A stretch of DNA of 64,000 bases, from the NCBI GenBank assembly GCA_025618425.1, contig CM046847.1, forward strand, positions 6,644,441 to 6,708,440, in the 5' to 3' direction. This stretch comes from Heliocidaris tuberculata (Eukaryota; Echinodermata; Echinoidea; Camarodonta; Echinometridae). The notes below the pieces were generated by a model. It was not told where the DNA came from. It saw only the letters and a list, made by a program, of their open reading frames with translations, and did not search any database. Below are positions 1-11,156 of the stretch, piece after piece. A program made the translations under genes and the position numbers. Position 1 is the first letter of the stretch; each line of letters starts with the position of its first letter.

Positions 1-620
1 TTGATGGTCTATTTCTTTCGTGATATGAATCAATGCCATGATGATGAGCATACATTTCATCTGAAGACGCCTTTTGAAAGAAATTAAAGTGACTTGTTTC
101 ACATTTTCGTATTCATGTTTCTCAAGAAAGTCGTCATCCCATGACATAGTAATGTTGTTGCTATCAGTGAAAGAGAAATTGAGCAAATAACATGCCTGTA
201 GTGGATATATTTCATTTCTAAACGTTTGAAAAGCAATTTTTCCGTATTTTGAAATGACTCTTGTCGATTGTCACACAGCTGTGTATTCACATTTCTCATA
301 TATGGCATATTTATTGATAACTGGAGTAAAATTAAACAGGAAATCGTGCAAAATTACGTGCCTGCAGTGACATTAAATGTGACATTAAATTTGATATATG
401 CCATTTTAATGAACAAGTACACAAGTCATAATTATTTCGATACATCGTTTCTGAGATTTTATGGACGTATTTTGATTTATCCTCTTGTCTCATTTTGCAT
501 AATGTGTATATCTTTTGACAGATGGTGATTAGAATACAACAAAAATACAGAATGGTTCTGCCAATGAATATAAAGAAAAACAAAATATCAAATGTCCTTG
601 CATATAGTTTCTTCCTCGGA
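1..620. repeat. Possible degenerate tandem repeat, ~180 bp period
   Basis: Two related stretches can be aligned by eye. Near 105-205 there is a 'attcatgtttctc' motif followed by 'aacatgcctgtagtgga'. Near 283-370 there is 'attcacatttctcata' followed by 'ttacgtgcctgcagtgac'. The spacing is about 175-180 bp. The open frames here are short, overlap on both strands and show no protein-like composition, so I do not call them genes. The similarity is weak and could be coincidental. Confidence 0.3.
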
Positions 621-1660
621 ATTCAATTCGACACATCGGTTCAATTTTTCTAGAAGAAGCAGTGCTTTAAAAATTATTTCTGTTTTTGTATATATTCTTG
701 ATGAATCTTTTTAAGTCTTCTTCATGACTTTTTGCAAAAGTGAAATTTCCTCGCCGGCGATTTCGTATCCTATTCGTTTTCCAGGGTTCCTTTTTTGAAG
801 CCTTTTAAAGCTTATTTATCTTTGCTATCCGTATGTATTTTTATCACTGGTAGGCATTTGGCTACAAGTTCAAGTCATTTCTGTGACTTCCCTTAAGGGG
901 AAATTCGATACTGAATATCATTGTATATGTATATAATCTACATGCATTTCAAATTAAAGAAAAGTTGTGCGGTTATGATCAAGGAACGTGAGATCATTTT
1001 CTAATTCCATTTTCGTTTTTCAATGTATGTATGATCACTTCTCGCGATTGTCAATTTTTCATCAAGTTAGCAATAAAGTAATGTCATCAGGGCACTTTCC
1101 TCGATTGATTTCATATGGAGAGAAAAATAGATTAAGTTACAATTTCTTGAAGGAGACTTACGTACACCGGGTTAAAATTTGAAAAAAAAAATCACCACTT
1201 ATGACGATAATCCACCTATGAAATCACGAAAAAATAAACATGACCCTATTCATGGTATCAATGCTGCATTATGGGTTCAGTTATGGACGAGAAAAAAGAG
1301 TTCATATTATTAAAGAGGGCCTATAGATAGTGTGGACACCTTCGATTGCATTGCTCTATAGCGTAGCGGTGAAGCCGTTTTTTGTTTGTTTGTTGTTGTT
1401 TTTTAGAGGGGGTGGGTACACCACTTCCCTATAGTCACTTGATACCGCAGTGATAGGTGATTGTGTCCAGACGGCGAGTTTCCTTTCTCAAGTGGCGTGG
1501 CGAGAATATTTTTAAAGAGAAGAAAGCGTCGGACCAAATAATATTTGTCGACAAATTTGGGTAAAAGTTTTCCAACAAGTAAAAGAAAAAGAAAACAAGA
1601 ACCTCCTCAGGTCGTAAATTTGGCCAAAATGAAATTTTATTAAAGTCTTAATAGTAATGT
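621..1660. other. AT-rich intergenic DNA, nothing recognised
   Basis: No exon-like ORF, RNA gene or clear repeat is visible. A short G-rich patch at about 1407-1420 precedes 'gggtacaccacttc', which resembles the end of the G-run element family seen elsewhere in this window. Confidence 0.5.
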
Positions 1661-1664
1661 TAAA

Positions 1665-2310
1665 AACCTGATTGTTTGGATAAATCAAAAGGAATGTGGG
1701 AGAATAGTTTGGAGAAAAGGGGAAAACTTATTACAGTGGCCGACGATTTAACTCGTTCTTACTGCCAACTAATGTTCGTCTGTCAGTCTGTCATTAATTT
1801 TAGTCACATGGTTTTCGCGCCACAATGATGATAACCTCTTACTCATCAGGTTAAAAAGTTTGGATAAAGCACACAGAATATGGGAGAATAGTTTGGGAAA
1901 AGGGTGAAAACTTGTTACGATGGCCGACAATTTAATTAGTTCTTACTTTTGTGCTCTTATGTTCTTCTGTCACTAATTTTGTTCACATGGTCTTCGCGCC
2001 AAAATGATGATAACCTCTTACTCGCTTGGTTGAAAAGACCAAATTGTTTGTATAAAGCAAACGGAATATGGGAGAATAATTTGGGGGAAAGATGAACACT
2101 TCTTGAGATGGTTGACCATTTAATTCGTTCACTGTAGCGCTCTTATGTTCGTCTGTCACTAAATTTTAGTCACATGGTTTTCGCGCCGAAATGATGATAA
2201 CCTCTTATTCGCTCGTTTGAAAAGACCAGATTGTTTTGGATAAAGCAAACGGAATATGGGAGAATAGTTTGGGGGAAAGGTGAACACTTCTTGAGATGGT
2301 CGACGAGTGA
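1665..2310. repeat. Diverged tandem repeat, ~180-187 bp unit, about 3.5 copies
   Basis: The landmark 'aatgatgataacctctt' recurs at about 1824, 2003 and 2190, giving spacings of 179 and 187 bp. Each unit also carries 'tggataaagc', 'atgggagaata', 'tttggg', 'tggccgac' or similar, 'gttcgtctgtca' and 'cacatggttttcgcgcc'. The copies differ by substitutions and small indels, so the array is not recent. No coding function is apparent. Confidence 0.85.
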
Positions 2311-3265
2311 TAAGACTGGTGCTATCAAGGAGCAGAGTCTCCCATCTCGAGATGACTGAAGATGTTGTGTTTCTCGTATCGAGGCAACAAGGGTCGTTCT
2401 AATCACCATATCCGGAGTTAGGTATGATGAGTCGTTATGTGCGGACAGAAGGCTTGGTAACATGATAGCTAGGGAGTGAAGTTGTGACGTCCAATTTCAA
2501 ACATTCGATCCCATTTTCAGTCCTTTTTCGTACATTTTTTTGGGGGAAAGGTTCGCATGGCAACGACTTCACTGTACTGAGAAAGCATTATTGCTCATCA
2601 ATGTTTGAAAGTGAATAAGTACTCTTTCCAAAAAATATAATAATATTAGACGTTTTTGCTTTCACGATAAAAACATTTTCAAGCTTTTTAAAAATCATTT
2701 TATTCTGCTCCATTTAGTCTTCATCATGACACTAGAGAACACCTAAGTCGTGTACGCATTGCTTTTTAGCCATACTTTGTGTTATAAACTTGCATATGAT
2801 CAAAGAGAGAAAGTACTTTTATTTAGGGAAGAATGTATGTGCATCATGATTCACGAAAACCAGGTCAGAAACCTATTTTCCATTATCGATTAATTTTTAT
2901 TACTTTTCATTTCTTGGCTGATGGTAAGAGACAAATTATACAAAGGGCAATGTGAAATAGAACGAATGGAGATGGCCTTTGTAAAAATGTCGTTGCGAGG
3001 GGCAGTTAGACGGTGAAAGATGCATTGGGAAAAAGAAATCTGATTTATTCTTCAGGCCTGACAGAAAGTGTAGAAAGAAGAACGAGTGCAAAGAAAGCTA
3101 AAGACCTAGAATAAATAATGAATAATAAAAAATGAAGAAAAGTGGGACGGCCGATGCACACGTAGAGTAAGATTGTATAAGAAGTGTTTTCTATAATTAT
3201 GTACATCATGGGGTGTGGATATTAATAACGTACGGCTATCACAATGTGACAGTCAGAAGAGATAT
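2311..3265. other. Intergenic DNA, nothing recognised
   Basis: No convincing exon, RNA gene or repeat structure is visible. The last partial unit of the preceding array fades out near 2310. A minus-strand ORF at 2170-2463 is mostly array sequence and has no protein-like character. Confidence 0.5.
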
Positions 3266-3632
3266 TAATATTGCAAGAGAGATGTGGAAAGAGGGGAGGA
3301 GAAGGGAAGAGGGGAGAGGAGGAGGAGGAGGAGGAGGAGGAGGAGGAAGAAGAAGAAGAAGAAGAAGAAGAATGGCAAGAAGAAGAAGAAGAAGAAAAAG
3401 AAGAAGAAGAGGAAGAAGACAGTAAGAGAGAGGGTAACAGAATGATAGTGAAAGAGAGAGACACAAAGAGACAGAGAGAGGAAAAAACAACGGAAATGGA
3501 ATGGCAGAGAGAGAGAGAGGGAGAGAGAAAGAAAAAAGGGGGAAATCTTTAAAAAAATAAAAGAGGGAAAGAGAGGGATGGGAATGGCAGAGAGATCGAG
3601 AGACAGAGCCAGACAGATAGAGAGAGAAAGAG

Positions 3633-3669
<37 letters not shown>

Positions 3670-3710
3670 CATACAGACAGAGGAGGAAAAGAAGGAAAAG
3701 GAACAAAGAA
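3266..3710. repeat. Purine-strand microsatellite tract (GGA, GAA, GA)
   Basis: A GGA run at about 3311-3346 passes into GAA repeats to 3420. Interrupted GA-rich sequence follows, with a clean GA run at about 3636-3664. All frames are open over hundreds of bases, which gives ORFs of poly-Arg, poly-Glu, poly-Ser or Leu/Ser character. These are artefacts of the tract. Confidence 0.95.
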
Positions 3711-4609
3711 GGTATGCTAATTAATCTGAGATCATGTAGAGGGTTGCTGACATCTGAATTGGTATCCAGCCGCGTATACCGCTCTGAGTATAATGAATAT
3801 TTCATCTTGGTAATGAACGTGAATTACTGCGCAAAAACACTTGAATAATTACTGAACAATCCAAAAAAATTCAATTTTGAAATCTCGCTCCAAGCAAAAT
3901 TGCTCAGCAACGGCATAAGATAACATATGCAATGCTTCAGGGTACTTGGTAATTTCACCTTGAATGAATACATCATCTCTTATCATGATTCAATCAGTGA
4001 AATAATAGCAAAGTATTATTTTTTTTTTTGTTATCTTGGGAAAGATACCAAGATTGATATGATTCACTAGTAAGAGCATAGTCATATTTTCAAAGTTTCT
4101 CTGTGTAATAAATGCTTTAATCATATGGAATAACATTTGTAATGGATATACGGACCTGGTGGAACAGTATGAAATATAAAAAGAGGTCCTGTGCAAAAGA
4201 TCAAGAACATTTTGACAACAACAACAACAACAACAACAAAAGAAGAAGAAGAAGAAGAAGAAAAGTCTTGAAATGCAAAGAATACCGACATTGTATGCTT
4301 AGTAGCAAACTATTTAAGTATGCCATTTATATACTTTTTTTTTTTAAAGAATGAAATGAATTTTTTTGAAATAAAGATATTATATTTTTTGCTCTTCCTT
4401 TAAAAGGCATTTTATATTTCACAAGTATATAGAGGAGTAATTTATCAATCATCATTCTAACTTGATTGATTAGTTTGAATGAACAAGGAAGTATAATATA
4501 AAAGCGAGCCTTAATTCCTATGCGTCTTTAAACCATTCAATCTTAACTATCCCCGCCATTTCGGAGAGCCAAATCATATTGAAATTCCTTGGCGTCATTT
4601 TACTTTACT
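3711..4609. other. AT-rich intergenic DNA with a CAA/GAA compound microsatellite
   Basis: At 4214-4262 a run of CAA triplets changes directly into GAA triplets. The rest is low-GC DNA with T runs at 4018-4028 and 4337-4346. No gene is recognised. Confidence 0.6.
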
Positions 4610-4895
4610 TTTCATTCAGTTGGATAGAGGAGGGAGCGATGTATCAAAATAGAATATGGAAGCAACTCTGAAATGACGGATTACTTCTTCCCTGAAAAAA
4701 AAATTGTCACCATAATGCAGAATCTTCTGTTTGGTGTGCTTTCCGTAAATGTTTTCGAAGTAGAGAGGGAGGAGGGAAGGAGGGAGGGGGAGGAGGAGGA
4801 AGGGGGCGGGAAAAGATTGGGAACACGCATCATTATCAATATTCAATGGCACATAAAACTACTACTAGCTCCCTCCTCTATCCAACTGAATGAAA
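4610..4895. mobile_element. MITE-like element with perfect 28-bp terminal inverted repeats
   Basis: The left end at 4610-4637 begins 'tttcattcagttgg' and runs through 'atagaggagggagc'. The right end at 4868-4895 is its exact reverse complement. The 286-bp element carries a GGA-rich tract at about 4765-4810 and no coding sequence. I see no unambiguous target-site duplication. The perfect ends suggest recent insertion or a selected hairpin. The superfamily is not assigned. Confidence 0.75.
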
Positions 4896-5514
4896 TCTAC
4901 TAGTTTTTAATGAATGCGTTCATTTTGGTTAATCGAAGTTGATTTAAATATTAGGAGAAAGGAGGGTTTCTGTCGAGAATATTTCATGAAAAGGCTAACT
5001 TCAGCATATACATTTTGATTCTTTTTTTTTTCTATTTCAAAATACATGCACATTTTTTTTCGAAAAGGAATAGATAAAACGTAAATTCTCTCAGTTTCAA
5101 GAAAAGAAATCACAAAAATGGGCATTACACTTATGTCTAAAATAGTCTAAATTCTGTTGAATGACCAGTAAATGACCAGTAACCAGAATATTCGGTCTAC
5201 ACAGTGTATGCCTTCGGCATTTAATTATTTCCATTTCTTGGTACAACATCCGTCCAGGATTGCATGTCGTTCTGTTGTGACAGTCATTACTTGGAAAGCA
5301 TTCTCTAATTTCCCTGGTTACATTTTCGATCAACCTCTACTGCCACGTTTATGAAACATAACTAAATTCGGTTTGTAATATCACTCTCCTTGATTGGTCT
5401 TGCCGACTAGAAGACAAGTCATACATTCATGTAGGCAATATAGGCAACTCAGTGATCGTCTAAGTTCAATGTCCTGAGCACGACCTTTATCGCGTGAGCA
5501 TACACCTAGTTCTT
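4896..5514. other. Intergenic DNA, nothing recognised
   Basis: Ordinary AT-rich sequence. ORFs of 60-78 codons occur on both strands but overlap one another and show no splice structure or protein-like composition. A small direct duplication ('aatgaccagta') occurs at about 5160-5180. Confidence 0.5.
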
Positions 5515-5640
5515 GGCAGTGGCGAATCCAGGGGGGGGGGGACACGGGGGCTCGTACCGTAATCGCTTATTGCAAGTCACGGAGTGCGGAGAGGAGCGCT
5601 CAGGGATTGGGGTGGGGAAGAAGGGTGGGGGAGGGGGCTG
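5515..5640. repeat. G-run element fragment ('ggcgaatccag' end)
   Basis: The sequence 'cagtggcgaatccag' is followed immediately by an 11-base G run and further G-rich DNA. It matches the end type of the family best seen at 15277-15442. The other end is not clear here. Confidence 0.5.
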
Positions 5641-5759
5641 GAAGTGGTGAGGTATTGTGTTGGGATGTGCGGGTACGTCTGTCTGTCTCTTTTTTTTTTT
5701 TTCATTTTCCTTTTTTTCTCCTTTTTATCTTTATACATTTTGCTTTCAGTGAAAAAAAA

Positions 5760-6095
5760 TAACATATAAGAGGAATAGTTATATTCAAGGTATATTTTCA
5801 TTTGTATAAATTCTTTGTGCGTCCATGAATGTATACATTTTTGCAGATAACGCAAAGGTATATTATTTTTCAGTTGTATATCTGTATAATTTCAAGTAAG
5901 CTGAGATATTAAGTGAATTACAAGTACATGTACGTGGAAATTCTTTGTTCTTCCATGAATGTATACATTTTTCCATACATATATATATTTACTTGTAATT
6001 AATTGTATAAGTTTCTGTTTATACTTTATTCATGATTGTAATGTTTCTATTTTTGTATATCTGTTGATTTCACTGAAAAGAAATGAATAAAAGAA
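5760..6095. repeat. Tandem direct repeat, ~130 bp period, two copies
   Basis: 'ttctttgtgcgtccatgaat' plus 'gtatacattttt' at about 5811 recurs with few changes at about 5941. Flanking AT-rich sequence is less well conserved. 'gaaatgaataaaa' near 6080 resembles the tail of a retroposed sequence, but this is not certain. Confidence 0.55.
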
Positions 6096-6660
6096 TACTT
6101 AAGACAAAAAAAAAATATTGAGGTTTTTGCATGTGTGCTACATGCATCTCCACCTGCATTTTCCTTTTCCCTCTTCTCCATTCCCACTGAGAGATTTTTT
6201 TCTTCTTCAAATAGCTAGCAGAGCATCGCTGTGTAAAGTTTGTTTTGGTGCTACCCCCCCCCCCCCTTCATAAAATTTATGGTTGGGTTTGTGATCGGAT
6301 GTCTGGTGAAACGACTCATTTTCCTGTTAGTGGAAAGTGAAAATGTTGTTGCTTATTCTCTCCCATGCTCAGAGATTTTTTTTTCTTTGTGCGCCTCCCC
6401 TGGCAGAATATTCCAGGATTAAGCACGGACAGCGTCCATGATCGTAATCATAATAGGCAATCCGGAAAGAAAATGTTCGAGGTAAAACTATACTATCTAA
6501 AACTGTACTATCAGCATCACTGCTAATTTTCATGCCACCCCTTAATAAGTATCAAATATCATTCACCATGTTCACAAACAATACAAATAAATCACTTTAT
6601 GTAAATAACATTTTCAGTAAATTTGCTTACAAATGCTGGCATTATATTGATTCAGTCTGC
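6096..6660. other. Intergenic DNA, nothing recognised
   Basis: Contains a C run of about 12 bases at 6253-6266. No exon, RNA gene or element ends were recognised. Confidence 0.5.
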
Positions 6661-6663
6661 AAT

Positions 6664-6842
6664 AAATTATTTTCTTTCAAATATTCCGTGAATGGTCCGA
6701 GGAGATAATATTACTCAGAATTACAGCTTTGTATTTTGACAATGTAATTTAGTCCATTATAATATTTTTTCTTCTTCAAATATTGCATTAATGGTTCGAT
6801 GAGGCCATATTACTTAGAATATAGCCTTGTATTTTATAGATC
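6664..6842. repeat. Degenerate direct repeat, ~105 bp period
   Basis: 'ttctttcaaatattccgtgaatggt' (split here as 'ttctttcaaatattcc' and 'gtgaatggt') at about 6672 is matched by 'cttcttcaaatattgc' and 'attaatggt' at about 6769. Both copies continue with an 'atattactcagaat/atattacttagaat' motif and 'ttgtatttt'. Confidence 0.6.
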
Positions 6843-6869
6843 CCTCGTTCATTGTGTTACATGTTGTTT

Positions 6870-7105
6870 TTCCGAATTTTCATAATTCCGAAGGTTCGTT
6901 TTTCCGAAGGTTCGTATTTCCGAAGGTTCGTTACTCCGACGGTTCATAATTCAGAAGGTTCATAATTCCGAAAATGAAAAAGGGTTCATATTTCCGAAGG
7001 TTCGTAATCCCGAAAAAATATGTAGGACTCTATTTCATTTTCGGAATTACGAACCTTTGGAATTATGAAACTTCGAAGAAACGAACCTTTGGAATAACGA
7101 GTACC
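6870..7105. repeat. TTCCGAAGGTTCG array with inverted half
   Basis: At 6880-7010 the motif 'tccgaaggttcg' recurs about every 17-20 bp. From about 7035 the reverse-complement form ('cggaattacgaacctttgg') takes over to 7105. The array can therefore fold back on itself. Related units occur at 43085-43140 and 43640-44320. It ends in a C run at 7105-7122. Confidence 0.85.
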
Positions 7106-7158
7106 CCCCCCCCCCCACCCCCCTCCTCCATCAGTGAGTGGAAGAATATAATTATCTG

Positions 7159-7321
7159 CACTCTAAAATAAGTATTGTAAAATTTTATTCAATATTAAGT
7201 AAAAAGGGAATATGGCATATTTATTGCATAAATTTACCCCTATTGGGTAAATTTTACCCAACAAACATTCACGTTTCTTTTTACCTAATAGTGGGTAAAT
7301 TTTACCCATTTTTTTAGTGTA
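7159..7321. mobile_element. MITE-like element with ~50-bp imperfect inverted ends
   Basis: The left end is 'cactctaaaataagt'. The reverse complement of the right end is 'cactaaaaaaatgggt'. Similarity continues inward through 'attaagtaaaaag' versus 'attaggtaaaaag'. Internally 'gggtaaattttaccc' is palindromic and occurs more than once. The element is about 160 bp and noncoding. No target duplication could be read with confidence. Confidence 0.65.
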
Positions 7322-9180
7322 CCGTATTTCAGTATCCATTCAAGACCCATCATTATAAACCTGGAACTGCTTCGTGAACTCTGGAAGTGTCACAAATTGT
7401 AGCCCATTTTGCGTCAATGAAACGTCAATATCGCGATCGATTTTCTGGGAGTTCCCTGAAAAGGATATGGAATACCCACTTTGGAGATAAGACCGACATT
7501 TTAGCCTCCCAAATCAGTAGCAAGAGAGAACGAATATACTATTTCTATTGTATGCTATATCTTATCTTGATTTACAGTCGATCATATTTAATGGAATACG
7601 GTCCATTCTCTTTATTTAACACCCTCCCCACGCACTCTGTTATACGCTAAATTCGACTGTGCAAAATCTTTCTTCTATTGACTACTGAAAGTAATTGGAA
7701 ATAAATTGTCAACTCAAGAGTCATCCATCAATGTTATTCGACATAATTATGTGGACTTTTCTTATATTTTCCGGCTAAATGCGTCACTTTATTTTGTGCT
7801 CATCTGAAATTATTCAAAATATCATCGTGCAAGAAGTACAAGTCGAACGTGTGACTTTTACAATCCACACGTCTTGACGACTTCGCATGGATTTTTAAAA
7901 TGCCAAGTGTCCCAGGGACGTGTCAGCATGTCTGTGATTAATACTCCATTTCCTTGCTCTTAATCACTGCGAAAAGTAATAATTTCTGTTTAGATTATTT
8001 ATTCTTCAGAGCCTCTGATTAATATCCGACAGCTATATAGTTTGTTTTTATTAACCTCACCACCGAGTATACTAAATTCATAAGTGAACACACCAATTAC
8101 TTGTTTCCATAAATCTTCATGTAAGGATAATATTTATGCAGTATGAGGAAATGTAATGTTCATTTACAAACAAAATTAGTTTCCAGAAAACAAAACACTT
8201 TACCTTTAAACAGGTAGACATATTTTTTGTAGATTTATAGCCATCTTGATCATCCTTCTCAAAAAAACAAAAAAAATATTTCTTTCTTTTTTTCTTCGGA
8301 ATTCTTTTATTATATAGTTGGTAATTAGAAGACACAATTTGTTTGTTTTATGGAATAGAGTTTGGTTGAAAATTAATGATTGATTAAAGACTGTATATTT
8401 TGTTTCCTCTTTTACCCCATAAGAAATAAGCTACTTATCAGCTTTTAAGGGTTATTCTGTCAAGGTATTCTTTTTCCCTTTTCTAATATACATTTCATAT
8501 ACTTGACGAATCAAATCAAATCAAATTAAACTCGTATACACTCTATACACAGATAGAAAAGAAGGCTTAATATTTCCTTCTTCTTGTAACACTTCATGAA
8601 TACAAATAACAACATTATTTTGTTTCCCTCTAATTTGTTTCCCTCTAATTTTCAACTATGTACTCCTAAACTCTGTAGAAAATGAACACATTACATTTCC
8701 TTATATATGTTATTCTTGTAATGTACATAGCCGACGTTTAATTGCGCACGTATACATGCTTTCCATTTTTCTAGAATATAACAAGCAAAAAAACCACAAA
8801 AACGAACAGTAAAAATGATAATGTCTGTGATCAGATTAACATTAATTTTATTTCCTGTTATTTGAATCCTTTGAACTATTTACAGAGAGATTGGATTTCT
8901 AGTATTTTGTAAAGAGTTGTACGGTATGTATTCAAACGATAAAAAGGATGCAGCAATACTGCATTTATTTATTTTGTAGCACTTGCCACCAGTGATAAAT
9001 GGTATTTGCAGGTATTTATTACAGTGTTCTGTTTAGGACATTTAACCAAAATATAAAAACCAATATTTCTAAATCTTAGCTTTTATATAGCAATAACATT
9101 AGCAATGGAATAACAGGTCAAGAAATACAGTTCAAAAGTGGCTTTATCGTAGTATGGTTATGTGATATATATTTTGACTA
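7322..9180. other. AT-rich intergenic DNA
   Basis: Nearly 1.9 kb of low-complexity-biased AT-rich DNA without a convincing gene. The ORF at 7387-7650 (+) has no recognisable domain and no splice context. 'aatcaaatcaaatcaaatt' at about 8510-8530 resembles the 3' tail of a LINE-type retroposon on the + strand. Confidence 0.5.
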
Positions 9181-9294
9181 TATGTTGCTCGCTAGCTCTT
9201 TCTCGTGAGCGCATATTACTTCGGAAAGGGGCTGGCGTCTATAACCCCTTCCTGAAGTTCATCGATTTTACGAGAAAGCAACATTTGTGATACT
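9180..9294. repeat. Short foldback (inverted repeat) sequence
   Basis: 'tatgttgctcgc' with 'ctttctcgt' and 'cggaaaggggctgg' on the left is answered by 'ccccttcctgaag', 'acgagaaagcaacat' on the right. The structure is about 110 bp and can form an imperfect hairpin. It may be a MITE remnant. Confidence 0.5.
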
Positions 9295-10075
9295 TATCGT
9301 GACAAACACTGTTTGTGCATGCAGTTTTAGCCTTTAAAATAATTTCGTAATCAGGTCATTAAACTGAGCTAAACATCTATCAATATTACAAAACGACCAA
9401 GTGTCGCTTTCCGAATATGAGGAACTTTGCCCGAATAGTTCAAGGAGCTGCAGCATCCACCCCGCCCTAGCCTCGTACGCTTATCGGTATGTGTAAAAGA
9501 AGCAGATAATTTACGTCCACAAAAAAAAAAAAAAAAAGTAAGGAAAAAAGATTTATTCGTAACATTAATGTATGCTGCAGTTTAATGTACTTTTCTTAGA
9601 GGGAAGTAATGGTAGCCGTTTGTTTACCAACTTCCTTTTTCATTCGCATATCCCTGCGTCATAATATTTTCACTTCTAAATGTCACTGAATTTTAAATCG
9701 GTAAAGGAATGCGAATATTTTAGCCCCCCAAAAGTCATGAAACCCATGAAATTCTAACTTTTCATTAAATATACATGTGGAGGGACAAAGGTGTTTGATA
9801 GCATGTCCCTATAGCTTTAGAAAAAAAAACCCCGTATAAATAATTATCATTTACCTGTGTGCAACCCTCAAGTCGTGTTCAGACGTACAATTTTTACATG
9901 ATTCCAACCACGAGTATTTTTGTAAGAGTACGCGTGTTTAGAACCACACAAAAATCGTTGCTCTGTATTTTTAAAATCATTTCTGCCCATGTATAGTTTC
10001 GATGTGGTAAAAGAAGAGATTTCTTTGATTGGTTATTCACTACTTTACATCAGCAATCGCCGATCCACGATTTAA
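9295..10075. other. Intergenic DNA with a short A run
   Basis: An A run lies at about 9522-9537. No gene or element was recognised in the rest. Confidence 0.5.
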
Positions 10076-10380
10076 TATAAAGGGGGGGGGGGGGGCTAGT
10101 ATGAGATTTGGCCCAAATGGCTACAGCCCACGAGACCAAGGTTCAAGTAGACCGACAGCCCAAGAGATCCACAATGTCGGCCTGGTGGGCCTTCTGAAAA
10201 AGTTACCTGTGAGATTGACAATTTTCTGCTTCCCAATCTATGTCCCGGACCAAAATAAAGGATGCGCGTTAAACTATATTCGTGCATGCTATAGGATCCC
10301 CCCATAGCCCCCCCCCCCCACACACACACAAATAGAGTGGGAATGTACTTCCCCCCCCCCCGACCTCCTGACTGCCAGTG
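10076..10380. repeat. G/C-run flanked repeat with a 'gagaccgaca' hairpin motif
   Basis: A G run at about 10081-10094 is followed by 'cagcccacgagaccaagg' and 'gtagaccgacagcccaag', then 'aatgtcggcctggtgggcc'. The 'cccacgagacc' piece and the 'ggtgggcc' piece can pair. The motif resembles the hairpin at 63484-63570. C runs at 10307-10318 and 10349-10360 close the region. The 92-codon and 130-codon ORFs here are not credible genes. Confidence 0.45.
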
Positions 10381-10943
10381 AAGTGATGTTCTACTGGTGC
10401 GACTTAAAATCACTCTCGAATCACCGACAGTGAAGGTACCTGGGCGACTCACCTTAAAAATAGAGATTGTCTTGCTTGTTATCAACACCGATGCATCATT
10501 ATCAGTGCTATTGTTGTATAATTTCCGAGTTTTGTCTGCAAAACAGATTATACGTCAGAGCAGTGTCGTAGCTACTAAGGGCACGGGGGAGCACGTAATC
10601 GAATGGCCAAAAAAAGGAAAAGAGGTTAAAAGGGGGGAGGGGGGGGGGGACGAGAAAAGAAGACAGAAGAACCACTACCCGCACCCTCACCCTAATCAGT
10701 GAACTCGTACAGTCGCATTGAATTTACCGAGTAAGGCAGGTCCCCCCTCCCCCCATGGATGGACTTATGCTACGCCACTGCGTCAGAGAGCCAAAGGGAG
10801 TAGTAGCCCTTATCAGAGTTGAAGCTCTATATGAATACATCAATTTCATTTTTTTATTTTTGGAACCAGTCGAGTAATCTTTCTTGAATAAAGATAATAG
10901 ACCAGGTGTTTTGGGGCTTTTACATTTCTAATAACAGCACATT
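10381..10943. other. Intergenic DNA with G-run element fragment
   Basis: 'cccccatggatggacttatgctacgccactg' (10748-10781, described in parts) matches the closing end of the G-run element family. A G run lies at about 10632-10649. No gene was recognised. Confidence 0.45.
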
Positions 10944-11156
10944 TCGAGTTCAATTGAAGGACTAAATAGATATCAATACTCTTAATGATGAAAGGAAGAA
11001 ATATATTTCATTCATTTTTTTTTTAACATATGGTACGCTTTCAACCAAAAATTCGTACAAAAAGCAAAAAGCAAAACTTTCGATTTCGATTTAAGGATTA
11101 AATAGATAGCAATAATTCTTAATGAGGCAAAGAAGAAATATATTTCATTATTTTGT
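10944..11156. repeat. Direct repeat, ~137 bp period, two copies
   Basis: 'gactaaatagatatcaatac' then 'cttaatgatg...gaagaaatatatttcatt' at about 10960-11016 recurs as 'attaaatagatagcaataa' then 'cttaatgagg...gaagaaatatatttcatt' at about 11097-11151. The copies are diverged. Confidence 0.7.

Noticed and set aside
3239..3805. 188-codon minus-strand ORF
   Set aside because: Reads a GA/GAA/GGA tract; low complexity and overlapped by ORFs in other frames.
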